A stretch of 64,000 nt of DNA from Roseiarcus sp963805295 (lineage in GTDB: Bacteria; Pseudomonadota; Alphaproteobacteria; Rhizobiales; Beijerinckiaceae). Where the stretch lies: the NCBI GenBank assembly GCA_963805295.1, contig CAWDTW010000069.1:114371-178370 (forward strand), read 5' to 3'. The position numbers and the translations under genes were made by a program. The number at the start of each line of letters is the position of its first letter. The stretch's first letter is position 1. Below the pieces are notes generated by a model that was not told the DNA's origin, did no database searches, and saw nothing but the letters and a program-made list of their open reading frames with translations. Shown here one piece after another: positions 8,443 through 18,229 of this stretch.

Positions 8443-9135
8443 TGTGACACTCGGACCCGTCAACGACCGCAAAATCGGTCACGCACCGGCGCGCGCGGTG
8501 ATTTGTTCGGGAATTGTGGAGCGGCAGGCGGCTTGACGGCCGCCTGTGTTCATGCTATGTTCTCAATTTGCGGACCGAGCGCGCCGCGCGCAGCGAGGCG
8601 CGCATGGAACTAGGGATGGACCATAAAGTCGGCGCCAGAGGTGAGAAAGCGGCGTGCGGGTTTCGTAAGGCGGCAGGCCCGATGCTCGTCTTCGGAGTCC
8701 TAGAAACGAAGCCGGCTTTGCCGCGAAGGACGGGGGAAAGAAAATAATTTTGGCCGCGGTTGCGCCGGTAAAGCCTTGATAAGTCTCAATTCGGTGCCAG
8801 AAATGGAAGGATATGGAAAGAATTGGAAGGCCTTTCGTGCGAGAAATCGCGCCTTGACTGCGCTGTCTAGCGCGGCCGGGGGCGCTTTTGAAGGAAAGAC
8901 GGCTTCTGTTTTACCGCAGCCGTCGATCGATCCGGAACCCTCCGCTGCTTGAGCCGCACGGGAGTCGGCAAGGCCGCCGCCTGAAGCGACAGACGCCGCG
9001 CGCAGCCGGCGATAGTCGGCCGGAAATGTCATCGCAACGCATTGAAAAGGTTCAATTCGGGAATGGAAATGACGCAATGAGGGGCGGGATGAACCCAGGG
9101 AATCGGATTGAGCGAGCAGCCTGAACTCCTAGCGA
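8443..9135. other. Intergenic region right of IS1380 copy B
   Basis: About 690 bases with no gene I can support. An open frame at 8514-8747 (77 residues, basic, low complexity) has no recognisable signal and resembles translated intergenic DNA. The stretch around 8790-8840 is rich in GGAA/AATGG words. No tRNA or clear terminator was seen. Confidence 0.5.
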
Positions 9136-10005
9136 TCAGTCCCATTTCCGGTGTCCCCACATCCATTGTTCCGGCGCCGCGCGGATGAAGGCCTCGAACT
9201 GGGCCTGCAGCGCCGCGGTCGCGGCGACGGCGTCCGCCTCGCGGTCGTCGGTCTCGGGGATCGGGACCGGCTCGATGCGGATCGAAAAGCGCACATTCGG
9301 GAGCCGATAGACGGCGCAGGCGTAGAGCGGCAGGCCGGTCGTGCGCGCGAGCAGGGCGGGGAAGGTGTTGGAGAGCGCGGGCCGGCCGAAAAACGGCGCC
9401 GGTGCGCCGCGGTCGTCGCGCAGATCGGCGAGGAAGGCGGGGCAGCCGTCTCCTCCGCGCGCCTTTTTCAGAAGCGTCCGCGCCGTCACCGGCGTCTTCG
9501 GCAGAAGCCCGCCCTCGTATTGCGGCGCGCGCAGCTTGGCGGTCGCCGCATCGACATAAGGGTTGCTGAGGCGCTGATAGACGCCGGTCAGCGGCACGGC
9601 GAAGCGCTTGCCCGCCTGGGACATGATCTCCCAGTTTCCCAGATGCAGGCCGCAGACGACGAAGGGGCCGCCATGGGCGATCTTTTCGAACCGCTCGAAG
9701 GGCTCGAGCGCGATGCGGCCCTCGGCGACGATCTTCTCCAGATGAAAGAACTCGGCGAACGTGCGTCCGAGGTTCTCCCACATGTCGGCCGCGATCCGCT
9801 CGCGTTTTTCGAGCGGCATCTCCGGGTAGGCGACGGCCAGATTGTCGAGAACGCGCCGTTGCCGCCGCAGGCGAGGCGCGATCCAGCGCCACGCCTTGCC
9901 CGACCCGCGCGAGGCGGCCTCCAGCGGAAGCGCGAGAATCGCCCCCTGGAGCAGCCGGAATCCGGCATATTCCAACCCATGGCGCAGCGTTTTGGAATCG
10001 ATCAT
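9136..10005 (-). CDS. Lipid A biosynthesis acyltransferase (LpxL/HtrB family)
   Basis: Transfers a secondary acyl chain to the lipid A precursor at the inner membrane. The 289-residue protein (ATG at 10005; a GTG at 10029 would add eight residues) has an N-terminal hydrophobic stretch 'FRLLQGAILALPLEAAS'. It also has the family's catalytic HX4(D/E) motif as 'CGLHLGNWEIMS' around residue 125, and the downstream 'VYQRLSNPYVDA' and 'PFFGRPALSNTFPALLA' segments. The length is typical of the family. It is divergent from the TrpB2 gene, with the two starts about 220 bases apart. Which acyl position it modifies cannot be told from sequence. Confidence 0.85.
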   Translation of the reverse strand: MIDSKTLRHGLEYAGFRLLQGAILALPLEAASRGSGKAWRWIAPRLRRQRRVLDNLAVAYPEMPLEKRERIAADMWENLGRTFAEFFHLEKIVAEGRIALEPFERFEKIAHGGPFVVCGLHLGNWEIMSQAGKRFAVPLTGVYQRLSNPYVDAATAKLRAPQYEGGLLPKTPVTARTLLKKARGGDGCPAFLADLRDDRGAPAPFFGRPALSNTFPALLARTTGLPLYACAVYRLPNVRFSIRIEPVPIPETDDREADAVAATAALQAQFEAFIRAAPEQWMWGHRKWD

Positions 10006-10227
10006 CACCCGGCCAGCCTGTCGGCTCACGGGCCGAAAGCGCCTGATTGCGCGGGGCGGGCGGCTCTGTCAAGCCAGCCGAATCGCCGGCTTCGGCCAGG
10101 GCGGCGTCGGAAATTCACGCGCTCTCCCGCCCCGCGTCGCCGCGACAAAAAAGCCTTTCAAAAACGGCGATCGCTCGTGTTAGCGTTGCCCGAAGTCGCC
10201 TGGAAGCGACCCCGACGGGAGGAAATC

Positions 10228-11595
10228 ATGAGCCGGCAAAACAAATACATGATGGGCGAGGACCGCATTCCCCACGCCTGGTACAACATCATGGCCGACC
10301 TGCCGTCGCCGCCGCCGCCCGTCCTCCATCCGGGCACGGGCCAGCCGGTCGGGCCGAGCGATCTCGCGCCGCTCTTTCCGATGGCGCTCATCGGCCAGGA
10401 AGTGAGCGCCGAGCGGCATGTGGAAATTCCGGCGCCGGTGCGCGACGTCTATCGCATGTGGCGCCCGACGCCGCTCCATCGCGCGCGGCGCCTCGAGAGG
10501 GCGCTCGGAACGACGGCGCGCATTTTCTATAAATATGAGGGCGTGAGCCCCGCGGGCAGCCACAAGCCCAACACCGCGGTGGCGCAGGCCTATTTCAACC
10601 AGCAGGAAGGCGTCACCAAGCTCTCGACCGAGACCGGAGCCGGGCAGTGGGGCTCCGCGCTCGCGTTCGCCGGCGCGCTGTTCGGTCTCGAAGTCAAGGT
10701 CTACATGGTCAAGGTTTCTTACGATCAGAAGCCCTACCGGCGGGCGCTGATGGAGACCTATGGCGCCAAATGTGTGCCGAGCCCGAGCAAGGAGACCGAA
10801 TTCCGGGCGCGCCATCCTCGCCGCGCATCCGGATTCGCCGGGCAGCCTCGGCATCGCCATTTCGGAAGCGGTCGAGGTCGCGGCCAAGAACCCCGACACC
10901 AAATACGCGCTCGGCAGCGTGCTGAACCACGTGCTCCTGCATCAGACGGTGATCGGCATCGAGGCGATCGAGCAGATGGAGCAGGCCGACGCCTATCCCG
11001 ACGTCGTGATCGGCTGCGCGGGCGGCGGCTCCAATTTCGCCGGCATCGCCTTCCCGTTCATCGGCAGGAAGCTGCGCGACAGGCGCGACGTCCGGGCGAT
11101 CGCGGTCGAGCCGGCCGCCTGTCCGTCGATGACGCGCGGCAAATACGCCTTCGACTTCGGCGACACCGGGCATCTGACGCCGCTGGTCAAGATGCATACG
11201 CTGGGGTCGGAATTCATTCCGCCGGGCTTCCACGCGGGGGGCTTGCGCTATCACGGCATGGCGCCGCTGGTCAGCCATTGCAAGGAGCTCGGCCTCATCG
11301 AGGCGCGCGCCTATCACCAGAACCCGTGCTTCGAGGCGGGCGTGATGTTCGCGCGGTGCGAGGGCATCGTGCCGGCGCCGAGTCGAACCATGCAATTCGC
11401 GCCGCAATCGACGAGGCGCTCAAAGCGCGAGAGGAGGGCAAGTCGCCGACCATCCTCTTCAACCTCTCCGGCCACGGCCATTTCGACATGCAGGCCTACA
11501 CCGACTACTTCTCCGGCAAGCTCTTGGATCAGGATTACGATCACGCCGCGCTCGAGGCGTCGCTGGCGCATCTGCCGAAGGTGGCGGCGGAGTAG
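10228..11595 (+). pseudogene. trpB2: TrpB-like PLP enzyme (tryptophan synthase beta chain type 2), two frameshifts
   Basis: Would condense indole (or O-phosphoserine) with serine to form tryptophan using PLP. The protein starts MSRQNKYMMGEDRIPHAWYN, typical of the long TrpB2 group. It has the PLP lysine in 'SPAGSHKPNTAVAQAY', the 'STETGAGQWGSALAFAGAL' loop and the phosphate-binding 'GCAGGGSNFAG'. One extra base near 10803 and one missing base near 11385 split the frame. On either side coding is perfect to 'SHKPN...FNLSGHGHFDM' and the stop at 11595. The two compensating, homopolymer-adjacent indels suggest sequencing error. The combined length of about 455 residues fits TrpB2. An SD (GGAGG) lies just before the ATG. 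Confidence 0.8.
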
Positions 11596-11643
11596 GGCAG
11601 GGGCCGGGCGTGGGCTTCGGCCGACGCCCTCTTGATCGCGCCG

Positions 11644-12051
11644 CTAACCCGTCGCGAAGTCCCACAGCGAACGCCAGAGGCAGCGCTTGGCCGGGTTCTT
11701 GAAAGCGGCGGGATCGAAGTAGGCGAGATGGCCGGTCGAGCCGTCGTCGGGCCAGCGGAAGCCGACCTCGACGCGATTGGGCAAAAATTTGACGAACTGC
11801 TCGACCGGCCCGACGTCGTCGGCGGCGGAGGGCGGGCTGATCCGGCCGATCGCTCCGTCCTGATAGCGATAGACGCGCCCGTCGTGCGTCGTCACCCGCA
11901 CCGAACGGGCGGCTTCGTCGAAGTCGATGATCAGGGGCCCGAGCTTCCCCCCGTCGCCCTGGTAGTCGCAACTGCGCGTCACCGGTTGGGCGGCGAGCGG
12001 GGTCGCCAGCAGCACGACGAAACCAGCCAGGGCCAAAGGGATGCAATTCAT
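11644..12051 (-). CDS. Secreted hypothetical protein
   Basis: A 135-residue protein with a clear signal peptide (MNCIPLALAGFVVLLATPLA, cleavage likely after AAQ), so it is probably periplasmic. The mature part begins with 'TRSCDYQGDGGKLGPLIIDF' and holds a second cysteine near the C-terminus ('AKRCLWRSLWDFATG'), so one disulfide is possible. I recognise no domain. It sits between trpB2 and the cyclophilin pair and is transcribed opposite to both. The upstream 245 bases form a divergent promoter region shared with the cyclophilin genes. Confidence 0.6.
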   Translation of the reverse strand: MNCIPLALAGFVVLLATPLAAQPVTRSCDYQGDGGKLGPLIIDFDEAARSVRVTTHDGRVYRYQDGAIGRISPPSAADDVGPVEQFVKFLPNRVEVGFRWPDDGSTGHLAYFDPAAFKNPAKRCLWRSLWDFATG

Positions 12052-12296
12052 TCACGCGCCTTGGGTATGAGGTCTAGCGAGTCCTTTGTGGCCTCGCGGC
12101 AACTCTGTCCGCCGCAACCGCCATAATCCAGCTATTTTGCAAAAACGGCGAAATTCTGCGCAGCGCGCCGACCGAATTGCAACGGCTGGGGACAGATTGC
12201 CGCGGACGGCCGTCGGCGCCGCGCGGTTGCAATGCGCCTTCAACCTGCTATCACGCCGCGCGCGGCGATCCTGCCGCAGCGTTTCCGAGGGCTTGC

Positions 12297-12845
12297 ATGC
12301 TCCTTTTCAGCCGCCGCGCGGCGCTCGCGCTTCCTCTTCTCGCGGCATCGGCCGCCTGGGCGACGGAGGACGCCGCCGACACCGTCATCCTGACGACCAA
12401 ACACGGCAAGGTCGTCATTCGCCTGCGTCCCGACTGGGCGCCCAAGCACGTCGCCCAGATCGAGACGCTGGTGAAACGCGGTTTCTACGACGGCATCGTG
12501 TTCCATCGCGTCATCCCCGGCTTCATGGCCCAGACTGGCGATCCGACCGGCACCGGCGAGGGCGGCTCCGACCTGCCAAATCTCCCCGCCGAGTTCAACA
12601 GCACGCATTTCACCCGCGGCATTCTCGGCATGGCCCGCTCGAGCGACCCGAATTCGGCCAATTCGCAGTTCTTCATCTGCTTCGCCGACTCCGGCTTCCT
12701 CGACGGCCAGTACACCGCCTTCGGCGAGGTCGTCTCCGGCATGGACGTCGTCGACAAGATCAAGGCCGGAACGCAAGCCAACAACGGCCAGGTGACGAAC
12801 CCCGACAAGATCGTCACCATGCGCATGGCCGGATCGTCGAAATAG
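12297..12845 (+). CDS. Peptidyl-prolyl cis-trans isomerase, cyclophilin type, exported
   Basis: Catalyses proline cis-trans isomerisation in exported proteins. The 182-residue product has an N-terminal signal sequence (MLLFSRRAALALPLLAASAA) that places it in the periplasm, followed by a full cyclophilin domain. Core motifs are 'GFYDGIVFHRVIPGFMAQTG' with the catalytic Arg, 'ANSQFFICF' and 'GEVVSGMDVVDKI'. It is followed after only 12 bases by a second, cytoplasmic cyclophilin, and the pair is very likely co-transcribed. Equivalent to PpiA in arrangement; I leave the symbol empty because paralogue naming differs among genera. Confidence 0.92.
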   Translation: MLLFSRRAALALPLLAASAAWATEDAADTVILTTKHGKVVIRLRPDWAPKHVAQIETLVKRGFYDGIVFHRVIPGFMAQTGDPTGTGEGGSDLPNLPAEFNSTHFTRGILGMARSSDPNSANSQFFICFADSGFLDGQYTAFGEVVSGMDVVDKIKAGTQANNGQVTNPDKIVTMRMAGSSK

Positions 12846-12857
12846 GAGTCCCGACCG

Positions 12858-13304
12858 ATGAGCATAGGCAATACGCTGACCCTCGAGACGACCAAGGGCC
12901 CGGTCGTCATCGAAATAAATCCGGCGATCGCGCCCGGCCACGTCGGCCACATCAAGAAGCTCGTCTCCGAGGGCTTCTATGACGGAATCGTCTTTCACCG
13001 CGTGATCGAAGGCTTCATGGCCCAGACCGGCTGCCCGCACGGGACCGGCACGGGCGGCTCGAAATATCCGGATCTCAAGGCGGAGTTCAACGCCGAGCCG
13101 CACGTGCGCGGCACGGTCTCGATGGCGCGCGCCCAGAGCCCGAATTCGGCCAATTCGCAGTTCTTCATCTGCTTCAACGACGCCCGCTTCCTCGACCGCC
13201 AGTACACCGTCTGGGGCAGGGTGACGTCGGGCATGGAGAACGTCGACAAGATCAAGCGCGGCGAGCCCGTGCGCGATCCGGACAAGATCGTCAAGGCGAG
13301 CTGA
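12858..13304 (+). CDS. ppiB: Peptidyl-prolyl cis-trans isomerase, cyclophilin type, cytoplasmic
   Basis: A 148-residue cyclophilin without signal peptide, so a cytoplasmic prolyl isomerase. It has 'GFYDGIVFHRVIEGFMAQTG' with the active-site Arg, 'ANSQFFICFNDARFLDRQYT' and 'WGRVTSGMENVDKIKRG'. The strong similarity to the preceding exported cyclophilin points to an old tandem duplication with one copy gaining an export signal. It is 12 bases downstream of that gene with an SD-like GGAG before the ATG. Confidence 0.92.
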   Translation: MSIGNTLTLETTKGPVVIEINPAIAPGHVGHIKKLVSEGFYDGIVFHRVIEGFMAQTGCPHGTGTGGSKYPDLKAEFNAEPHVRGTVSMARAQSPNSANSQFFICFNDARFLDRQYTVWGRVTSGMENVDKIKRGEPVRDPDKIVKAS

Positions 13305-13415
13305 GCTGAAGGGCTTCGCGCAAACGCTAGGCGACGATGATAGTGTGAATTGCGAGCCGGACGGCTGAGCCGCCCGGATTCGCTTCGGGCCCAAGGCCGT
13401 GAGAGGAGGGGCGAG

Positions 13416-14791
13416 TTGGCAAGCGACCGCTTCTTCGTCAAGAGCCTCAAACTCGAAAACTTCCGCTGTTTCGAGAACGTCGAACTCGGGCCGTTCGATC
13501 CGCATTTCAATCTGCTGATCGGCACAAACGGGGCGGGCAAGTCGAGCGTGCTGCTGGCGCTGGCGAACATTTTCAGGCCGTTGGCGAGCCTGGGAGGAAT
13601 TCTCAATTCTGATCGAATACTTAAGCTGCACAGATAGTCGATCTGTTCCGTTACGTTACTCTCTGAACACGAATTCAACACAACCAGGATTCCTTGGCGG
13701 ATGTCCGCAAGGTTTGAATGGGCTTCAGTGATAAACTCGAGTGCACAGGCCCAATTCGAAACACAACCTTCAATTGAAAATCAACCGAAAATTGTACCAC
13801 TTAAGTCTCTGATGTTGCCAGCGGAGGAGATTGGCTGGCGGGTTCGAGCAGGTACTGTTCGCCTCACGAAATGAGTTGATCGTGCTGTACGGTGTAGGAA
13901 GAAAGTTCAAAGCTGGTCTTGACCGAGAATAATATTCCGAATCCCCAACCATAAGAGTGCGGCCTATTTCAATTGGCTAGATGCTGGACAAAGCTCCAAA
14001 GCTTTAAGGGAATGGATGCGCGATCAAACAATAGTGGATCTGCAGTACCCGCGACTTGATCAAAATTTTGTTCTTGACAGAGACAAGTTGTCGGGCGGCC
14101 TGAACCAGATTTCGGCGAGCCAACTTTCCTTAGTCCGTAGTGCAATTCGGGAGGCTGTAGAAGGAGCAACCGACATTGACTACGACGGGAAACGTAAGGA
14201 CATCGTCGTCAGAATTGCCGATGATCGTTTGTTAGAATTTGCGGTGATGAGCGACGGTCAGCGGGCTCTGATTGGCATGATTGCCGACATTGCTCGTCGC
14301 TCGTGCACACTTAGAGGGGACGAACTTGGTCCCGACGTCCTCGCTCAAACCACCGGCCTCGTGCTCATCGACGAACTCGACTTGCATCTCCATCCGAAGT
14401 GGCAACGCCGCGTAATCGCCGATCTCAAGCGCATTTTCCCGAAGATCCAATTCTTCGCCACGACGCACTCGCCGCAAGTCATCGGCGAGGCGCGGCCCGG
14501 AGGAAATAGTCCGTTTGACGCCGCAGGGCCTTCAGAAGCCTCGACCCTCGCAATCGTTTCGGTATGGATTCGAAATGGGTGCTCGAATGCGTGATGGAGG
14601 CGGAGGGGCGCGATCCTGAGGTCGCCAAGGAAATCAAGGCGTTGTTCGACGAGATCGAAGAGGGCAAGTTCGACGAAGCGCGCGCCAGAATCGCAAAGTT
14701 AAGAGCTGAGATCGGCGACATGCCCGACCTGGTCGGCGCGGAATCCTACATCTGGCGCGTCGAACACGAAGGCGACGAGGCGGCCGAGTGA
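13416..14791 (+). pseudogene. PtuA-like AAA ATPase of a Septu-type defence pair, broken
   Basis: A TTG start at 13416 after a strong SD (GAGGAGGGG) begins a RecF/SMC-like ATPase. The Walker A motif is in 'LLIGTNGAGKSSVLLALANI' and the frame then stops at 13637. Fragments of the middle part occur in other frames between 13638 and 14015 (for example 'ELIVLYGVGRKF' near 13873 and 'YFNWLDAGQSSKALREW' near 13965). The C-terminal half is open from 14016, with Walker B 'GLVLIDELDLHLHPKWQRRV' and the H-loop 'FFATTHSPQVIGEA'. A further shift near 14500 leads to a final frame ending at 14791. The middle is AT-richer than the rest. The GTGA overlap with a downstream HNH nuclease matches the PtuA/PtuB arrangement. 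Multiple breaks argue for real decay. Confidence 0.65.
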
Positions 14792-15485
14792 GATTTATTC
14801 CCAAGGGGCCGGAACCCTCGGAGCTCCTCGTTGGAAGCGTGAAAATGCGGGCCTGCCGGATGTCGAGTCGTTCGACGCCATCGACGGGCCTGCCAAGGCG
14901 CAGATGCGCGACCAGATGATGCGCGAGCAGGGACATCTGTGCGCCTACACGATGGCGCCGATCGGTGGGCCCGACAGATGCCATATCGAGCATGTGCGAC
15001 CGCGAAAGTGGCATTATCCCGAGCGAGCGACGGACTACGCGAACATGGTGATTTGCGTGCCTGGCGGTAACGATCGGGCCCTGCGATTTCGGCGCCGTTT
15101 CTCAAGGGCAATTATGACGTTACAGACGGAGAATTTCGTTTCACCACTCAATGCCGCCTGTGAAACGAGACTTCAATTCAAGTTTTCAGGCGAAGTCGCG
15201 CTCGCGATGAACGGGCGATCCGGCCGCTGAACGAACGATCGAAGTATTAGTGTTGAATCACCCAAGTCTAATTCGCGACCGCTCGAAGCGAAGCAATCTG
15301 AGTACAAGGGATCGGCCCAAACGCGAGGAGCCCAATATCAGCCGCCAAAGCGCGACGACTTGATTGAAACAATCGTGCAGCTCGCTGACGCCATGGGTCG
15401 AATTCAGCCCTACTGCGTTGCTGTCAATCAGGCCGCCAGAAATCTTTGTGCGGCAATGCGAGGATCGCGCGTGACCGCGAGCTGA
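14788..15485 (+). pseudogene. PtuB-like HNH endonuclease of a Septu-type defence pair, broken
   Basis: Begins with GTG overlapping the ATPase stop (GTGA): RFIPKGPEPSELL. After a shift near 14835 it continues as WKRENAGLPDVESFDAIDG and then the HNH-like core 'MMREQGHLCAYTMAPIGGPD' and 'CHIEHVRPRKWHYPERATDY'. Further shifts give 'NFVSPLNAACETRLQFKFSG' and 'AERTIEVLVLNHPSLIRDRS', closing at about 15485. The layout (one Cys pair, IEH motif, late LNHP segment) matches the HNH proteins paired with PtuA ATPases and with retron-linked ATPases. With several frameshifts it is unlikely to be active. No reverse transcriptase or retron RNA was seen nearby. Confidence 0.65.
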
Positions 15486-15510
15486 CCCGCGAGTCCGCCG
15501 CAATAAATGC

Positions 15511-16617
15511 ATGCGCGTCGACGCCTTCGATTTCGAACTCCCGCCGGAGCGGATCGCGCTTCACCCTGCGTCCCCTCGCGACAGCGCGCGAATGCTGGTC
15601 GTCGACGTCGACGGCGCGCTGACGGACGCCAGCGTCCGCGACCTGCCGGACTTCCTGAGGCCGGGAGACGCGCTCGTCGTCAACGACACGCGGGTGATCG
15701 CAGCGCGCCTCGACGGCATTCGCGTCAGGGGCGACGCGGTCGCCGCGATCGAGGCGACCCTCATCAAGCGCGTCGACGATTGCCGCTGGCGGGCGCTCGT
15801 GCGCCCGGCCAAGAAGCTGAAAATCGGCGAGCGCGTCCGGTTCGGCGAGACGAGCGAAAGCATGGCGTGTCTCCTCGCGGCCCTCGACGCCGAGGTCGAG
15901 GAGAAGGGCGAGGCCGGCGAAGCGCTGCTGCGCTTCGCGTTCGCCGGCGCGGCGCTCGACGAAGCGATCGAGCGCCTCGGCGCCCCGCCTCTGCCCCCTT
16001 ACATCGCCGCCCGCCGCGCGCCCGAAGAGCAGGACCGCGCCGATTACCAGACGATGTTCGCAGCGGAACCCGGGGCCGTGGCGGCGCCGACCGCGGGGCT
16101 CCATTTCACGCCGGCCCTCGTCGACCGCGTCGGCGCTCGCGGCGTCGTGCTGCATCGCGTCACTCTGCATGTCGGCGCCGGCACTTTCCTCCCCGTCAAG
16201 GTCGAGGACACGCGCGACCACAAGATGCATGCGGAGGACGGCGCGATCGACGCAGCGACAGCCGAAGCGCTGAACGCCGTGCGGGAGGGCGGGGGGCGCA
16301 TCGTCTGCGTCGGCACCACCTCGGCGCGCATCCTCGAGAGCGCGGCGGACGAGCGCGGCGGCATTCGGCCCTTCGCGGGCGAGACCTCGATCTTCATTAC
16401 GCCCGGCTACCGGTTTCGCGCAGTCGACGCCCTCATGACCAATTTCCATCTGCCGCGCTCGACGCTCTTCATGCTGGTCAGCGCCTTCAGCGGCCTCGAG
16501 ACGATGCGCAGGGCCTATGCGCACGCAATTCAGGCGGGCTATCGCTTCTATTCCTACGGCGACGCGTGCCTGCTCGTCGGCGACGGCGCCCGAAACGGAT
16601 CCCGGCAGGCGGCATGA
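15511..16617 (+). CDS. queA: S-adenosylmethionine:tRNA ribosyltransferase-isomerase
   Basis: Transfers and isomerises the ribosyl moiety of SAM onto 7-aminomethyl-7-deazaguanine in tRNA to form epoxyqueuosine. The 368-residue protein shows the family segments 'FDFELPPERIALHPASPRDS', 'GDALVVNDTRVIAARL', 'AAPTAGLHFTPALVD' and 'LHVGAGTFLPVKVEDTRDHK', as well as 'TNFHLPRSTLFMLVSAFSG' near the C-terminus. The length is normal for the family. Its TGA overlaps the tgt ATG (ATGA), so translation of the two queuosine genes is probably coupled. Confidence 0.95.
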   Translation: MRVDAFDFELPPERIALHPASPRDSARMLVVDVDGALTDASVRDLPDFLRPGDALVVNDTRVIAARLDGIRVRGDAVAAIEATLIKRVDDCRWRALVRPAKKLKIGERVRFGETSESMACLLAALDAEVEEKGEAGEALLRFAFAGAALDEAIERLGAPPLPPYIAARRAPEEQDRADYQTMFAAEPGAVAAPTAGLHFTPALVDRVGARGVVLHRVTLHVGAGTFLPVKVEDTRDHKMHAEDGAIDAATAEALNAVREGGGRIVCVGTTSARILESAADERGGIRPFAGETSIFITPGYRFRAVDALMTNFHLPRSTLFMLVSAFSGLETMRRAYAHAIQAGYRFYSYGDACLLVGDGARNGSRQAA

Positions 16618-17744
16618 CAGGGGAAATCTCCTTTTCGGTTCGCGCCCTCGACGGCGCCGCCCGGCTCGGCGAGATCGCGACGCCGCGCGGCGCGGTCCGA
16701 ACGCCCGCCTTCATGCCGGTCGGCACGGCGGCGACGGTCAAGGCGATGCATCCCGAAGCGGTGCGGGCGCTCGGCGCCGACATCGTGCTGTCCAACACCT
16801 ATCATCTGATGCTCGCGCCCGGCGCGGAACGCATCGCCGCGCTCGGCGGCCTGCACAAGTTCATGAACTGGCCGCATCCGATCCTGACCAACTCGGGCGG
16901 CTTCCAGGTGATGAGCCTCGCCAGGCTGAGGAAGCTCAGCGAGAAGGGCGTCGCCTTCCAGTCGCACATCGACGGCTCGGGCCACGAACTGACGCCCGAA
17001 CGCTCGATGGAGATCCAGCGGCTGCTCGGCTCCGACATCCAGATGCAGTTCGACGAATGCGTGAGGCTGCCGTGCCCGCGCGAGGAGGCGGAGCGCGCGA
17101 TGCGCCTGTCGCTGCGCTGGGCGGAGCGGTCGAAGGCCGCCTTCGGCGAGCAGCCGGGCAGGGCCATTTTCGGCATCGTTCAGGGCGGCGTGGAGCAGGA
17201 CCTTCGGGTCGCAAGCGCGCGCGCGCTGGTCGACATCGGGTTTGACGGCTATGCGATCGGAGGTCTCGCGGTCGGCGAGCCGCAGGCCGTGATGCTCGAG
17301 ACGATCGAGACGGTGATCCCCCATTTGCCCGTGGACAAGGCGCGGTATCTGATGGGGGTCGGCGCGCCCGACGACCTTCTGCAATCGCTCCGGCGCGGCG
17401 TCGACATGTTCGACTGCGTGATGCCGACGCGGGCGGGCCGGCACGGGATGGTCTTCACCCGCCGCGGCCGCATGAACCTGCGCAACGCGCGCTTCGCCGA
17501 CGATCCGCGGCCGATCGACCCGCTCTCGTCGTCGCGGATGGCGCGCGACTACTCGCGCGCCTATTGGCGCCATCTCGTCAAGTCGGGCGAGATCCTGGCC
17601 ATGATGGGCCTGACGGAGATCAACCTCGCCTATTATCAGGACCTGATGGAGGGCGCCCGGCGGGCGATCGGCGAAGGGCGCCTCGACGCCTATATCGAGG
17701 AGACCCGGCGAGGTTGGGCGGAGGGCGAAACCGAAGGCGGCTGA
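16614..17744 (+). CDS. tgt: Queuine tRNA-ribosyltransferase (tRNA-guanine transglycosylase)
   Basis: Exchanges guanine 34 for preQ1 in GUN-anticodon tRNAs, upstream of QueA in the queuosine pathway. The 376-residue protein has 'TPAFMPVGTAATVKAMHPE', 'LTNSGGFQVMSLARLRKLSE' and 'GFDGYAIGGLAVGEPQAVM', plus the nucleophile region 'MLGVGAPDDL'-like 'YLMGVGAPDDLLQSLRRG'. The usual C-terminal zinc site (CxCxxC...H) reads 'DPLSSSRMARDYSRAYWRHL', so the three cysteines appear to be missing while the histidine remains. The ATG overlaps the queA stop. The assignment is otherwise secure. Confidence 0.94.
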   Translation: MTGEISFSVRALDGAARLGEIATPRGAVRTPAFMPVGTAATVKAMHPEAVRALGADIVLSNTYHLMLAPGAERIAALGGLHKFMNWPHPILTNSGGFQVMSLARLRKLSEKGVAFQSHIDGSGHELTPERSMEIQRLLGSDIQMQFDECVRLPCPREEAERAMRLSLRWAERSKAAFGEQPGRAIFGIVQGGVEQDLRVASARALVDIGFDGYAIGGLAVGEPQAVMLETIETVIPHLPVDKARYLMGVGAPDDLLQSLRRGVDMFDCVMPTRAGRHGMVFTRRGRMNLRNARFADDPRPIDPLSSSRMARDYSRAYWRHLVKSGEILAMMGLTEINLAYYQDLMEGARRAIGEGRLDAYIEETRRGWAEGETEGG

Positions 17745-18229
17745 AGACGTTATATTTGGACAAAACGTCTCGATCCGATGTAACGTCGACCGAATTCCAA
17801 ATGCAAGGGGCGAAACGCCGACCGGCGTCTCGCCCCTCGTCTCCGTCCTCGCATGCGCCCTGCGGTCTCGTTTGTCTTTTATTCTGCCCGAACTCTACAT
17901 CGGGCCGAGACGATGGAGCGCGTCGTCCTCCCACAGACTTTGCGGCGTCCGGCGCCAAACTTTTTGGCAGCGGCCTCCTTTTCGCACATCATTGCTAGTC
18001 CACTTTTTTGGTTCTGTCACGTGGTCAGGCAGGCCTGCCATGCAATTTTTTTCTGGCGCGGCCGCGTTTGGTCAATTGTTTAACGCGGGAAGCAAAAGTG
18101 CTGTCACCGCCGACCTGTCATCGCGGGCTCGTCAAAGAGGGGTAGCGTCCGGGGGTGGCGTCCGTCTTCCGCGCGACGCAGGGATGGCGTAAAAGCCCGC
18201 GGGGAAATCGCCAGCAAGGACATCCATCC
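17745..18229. other. Intergenic region between tgt and eno
   Basis: A 485-base gap. It holds the hairpin at 17806-17837 and, further right, a moderately T-rich tract (17935-18085) that may contain the eno promoter. Short open frames across it show no convincing start or conserved motif. Confidence 0.5.
17806..17837 (+). terminator. Strong hairpin after tgt
   Basis: The arms AGGGGCGAAACGCCG and CGGCGTCTCGCCCCT pair with a three-base loop, leaving one mismatch. It lies about 60 bases after the tgt stop and probably ends the queA-tgt transcript. No T-run follows, so it is not a textbook intrinsic terminator. Confidence 0.5.

Noticed and set aside
8514..8747. 77-residue open frame right of IS1380 copy B
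   Set aside because: No SD, no recognised motif and a composition like translated intergenic DNA.
13416..15485. Retron (reverse transcriptase-based) system
   Set aside because: The ATPase and HNH types also occur with retrons, but no reverse transcriptase or msr/msd-like RNA is present, so a Septu-like pair fits better.
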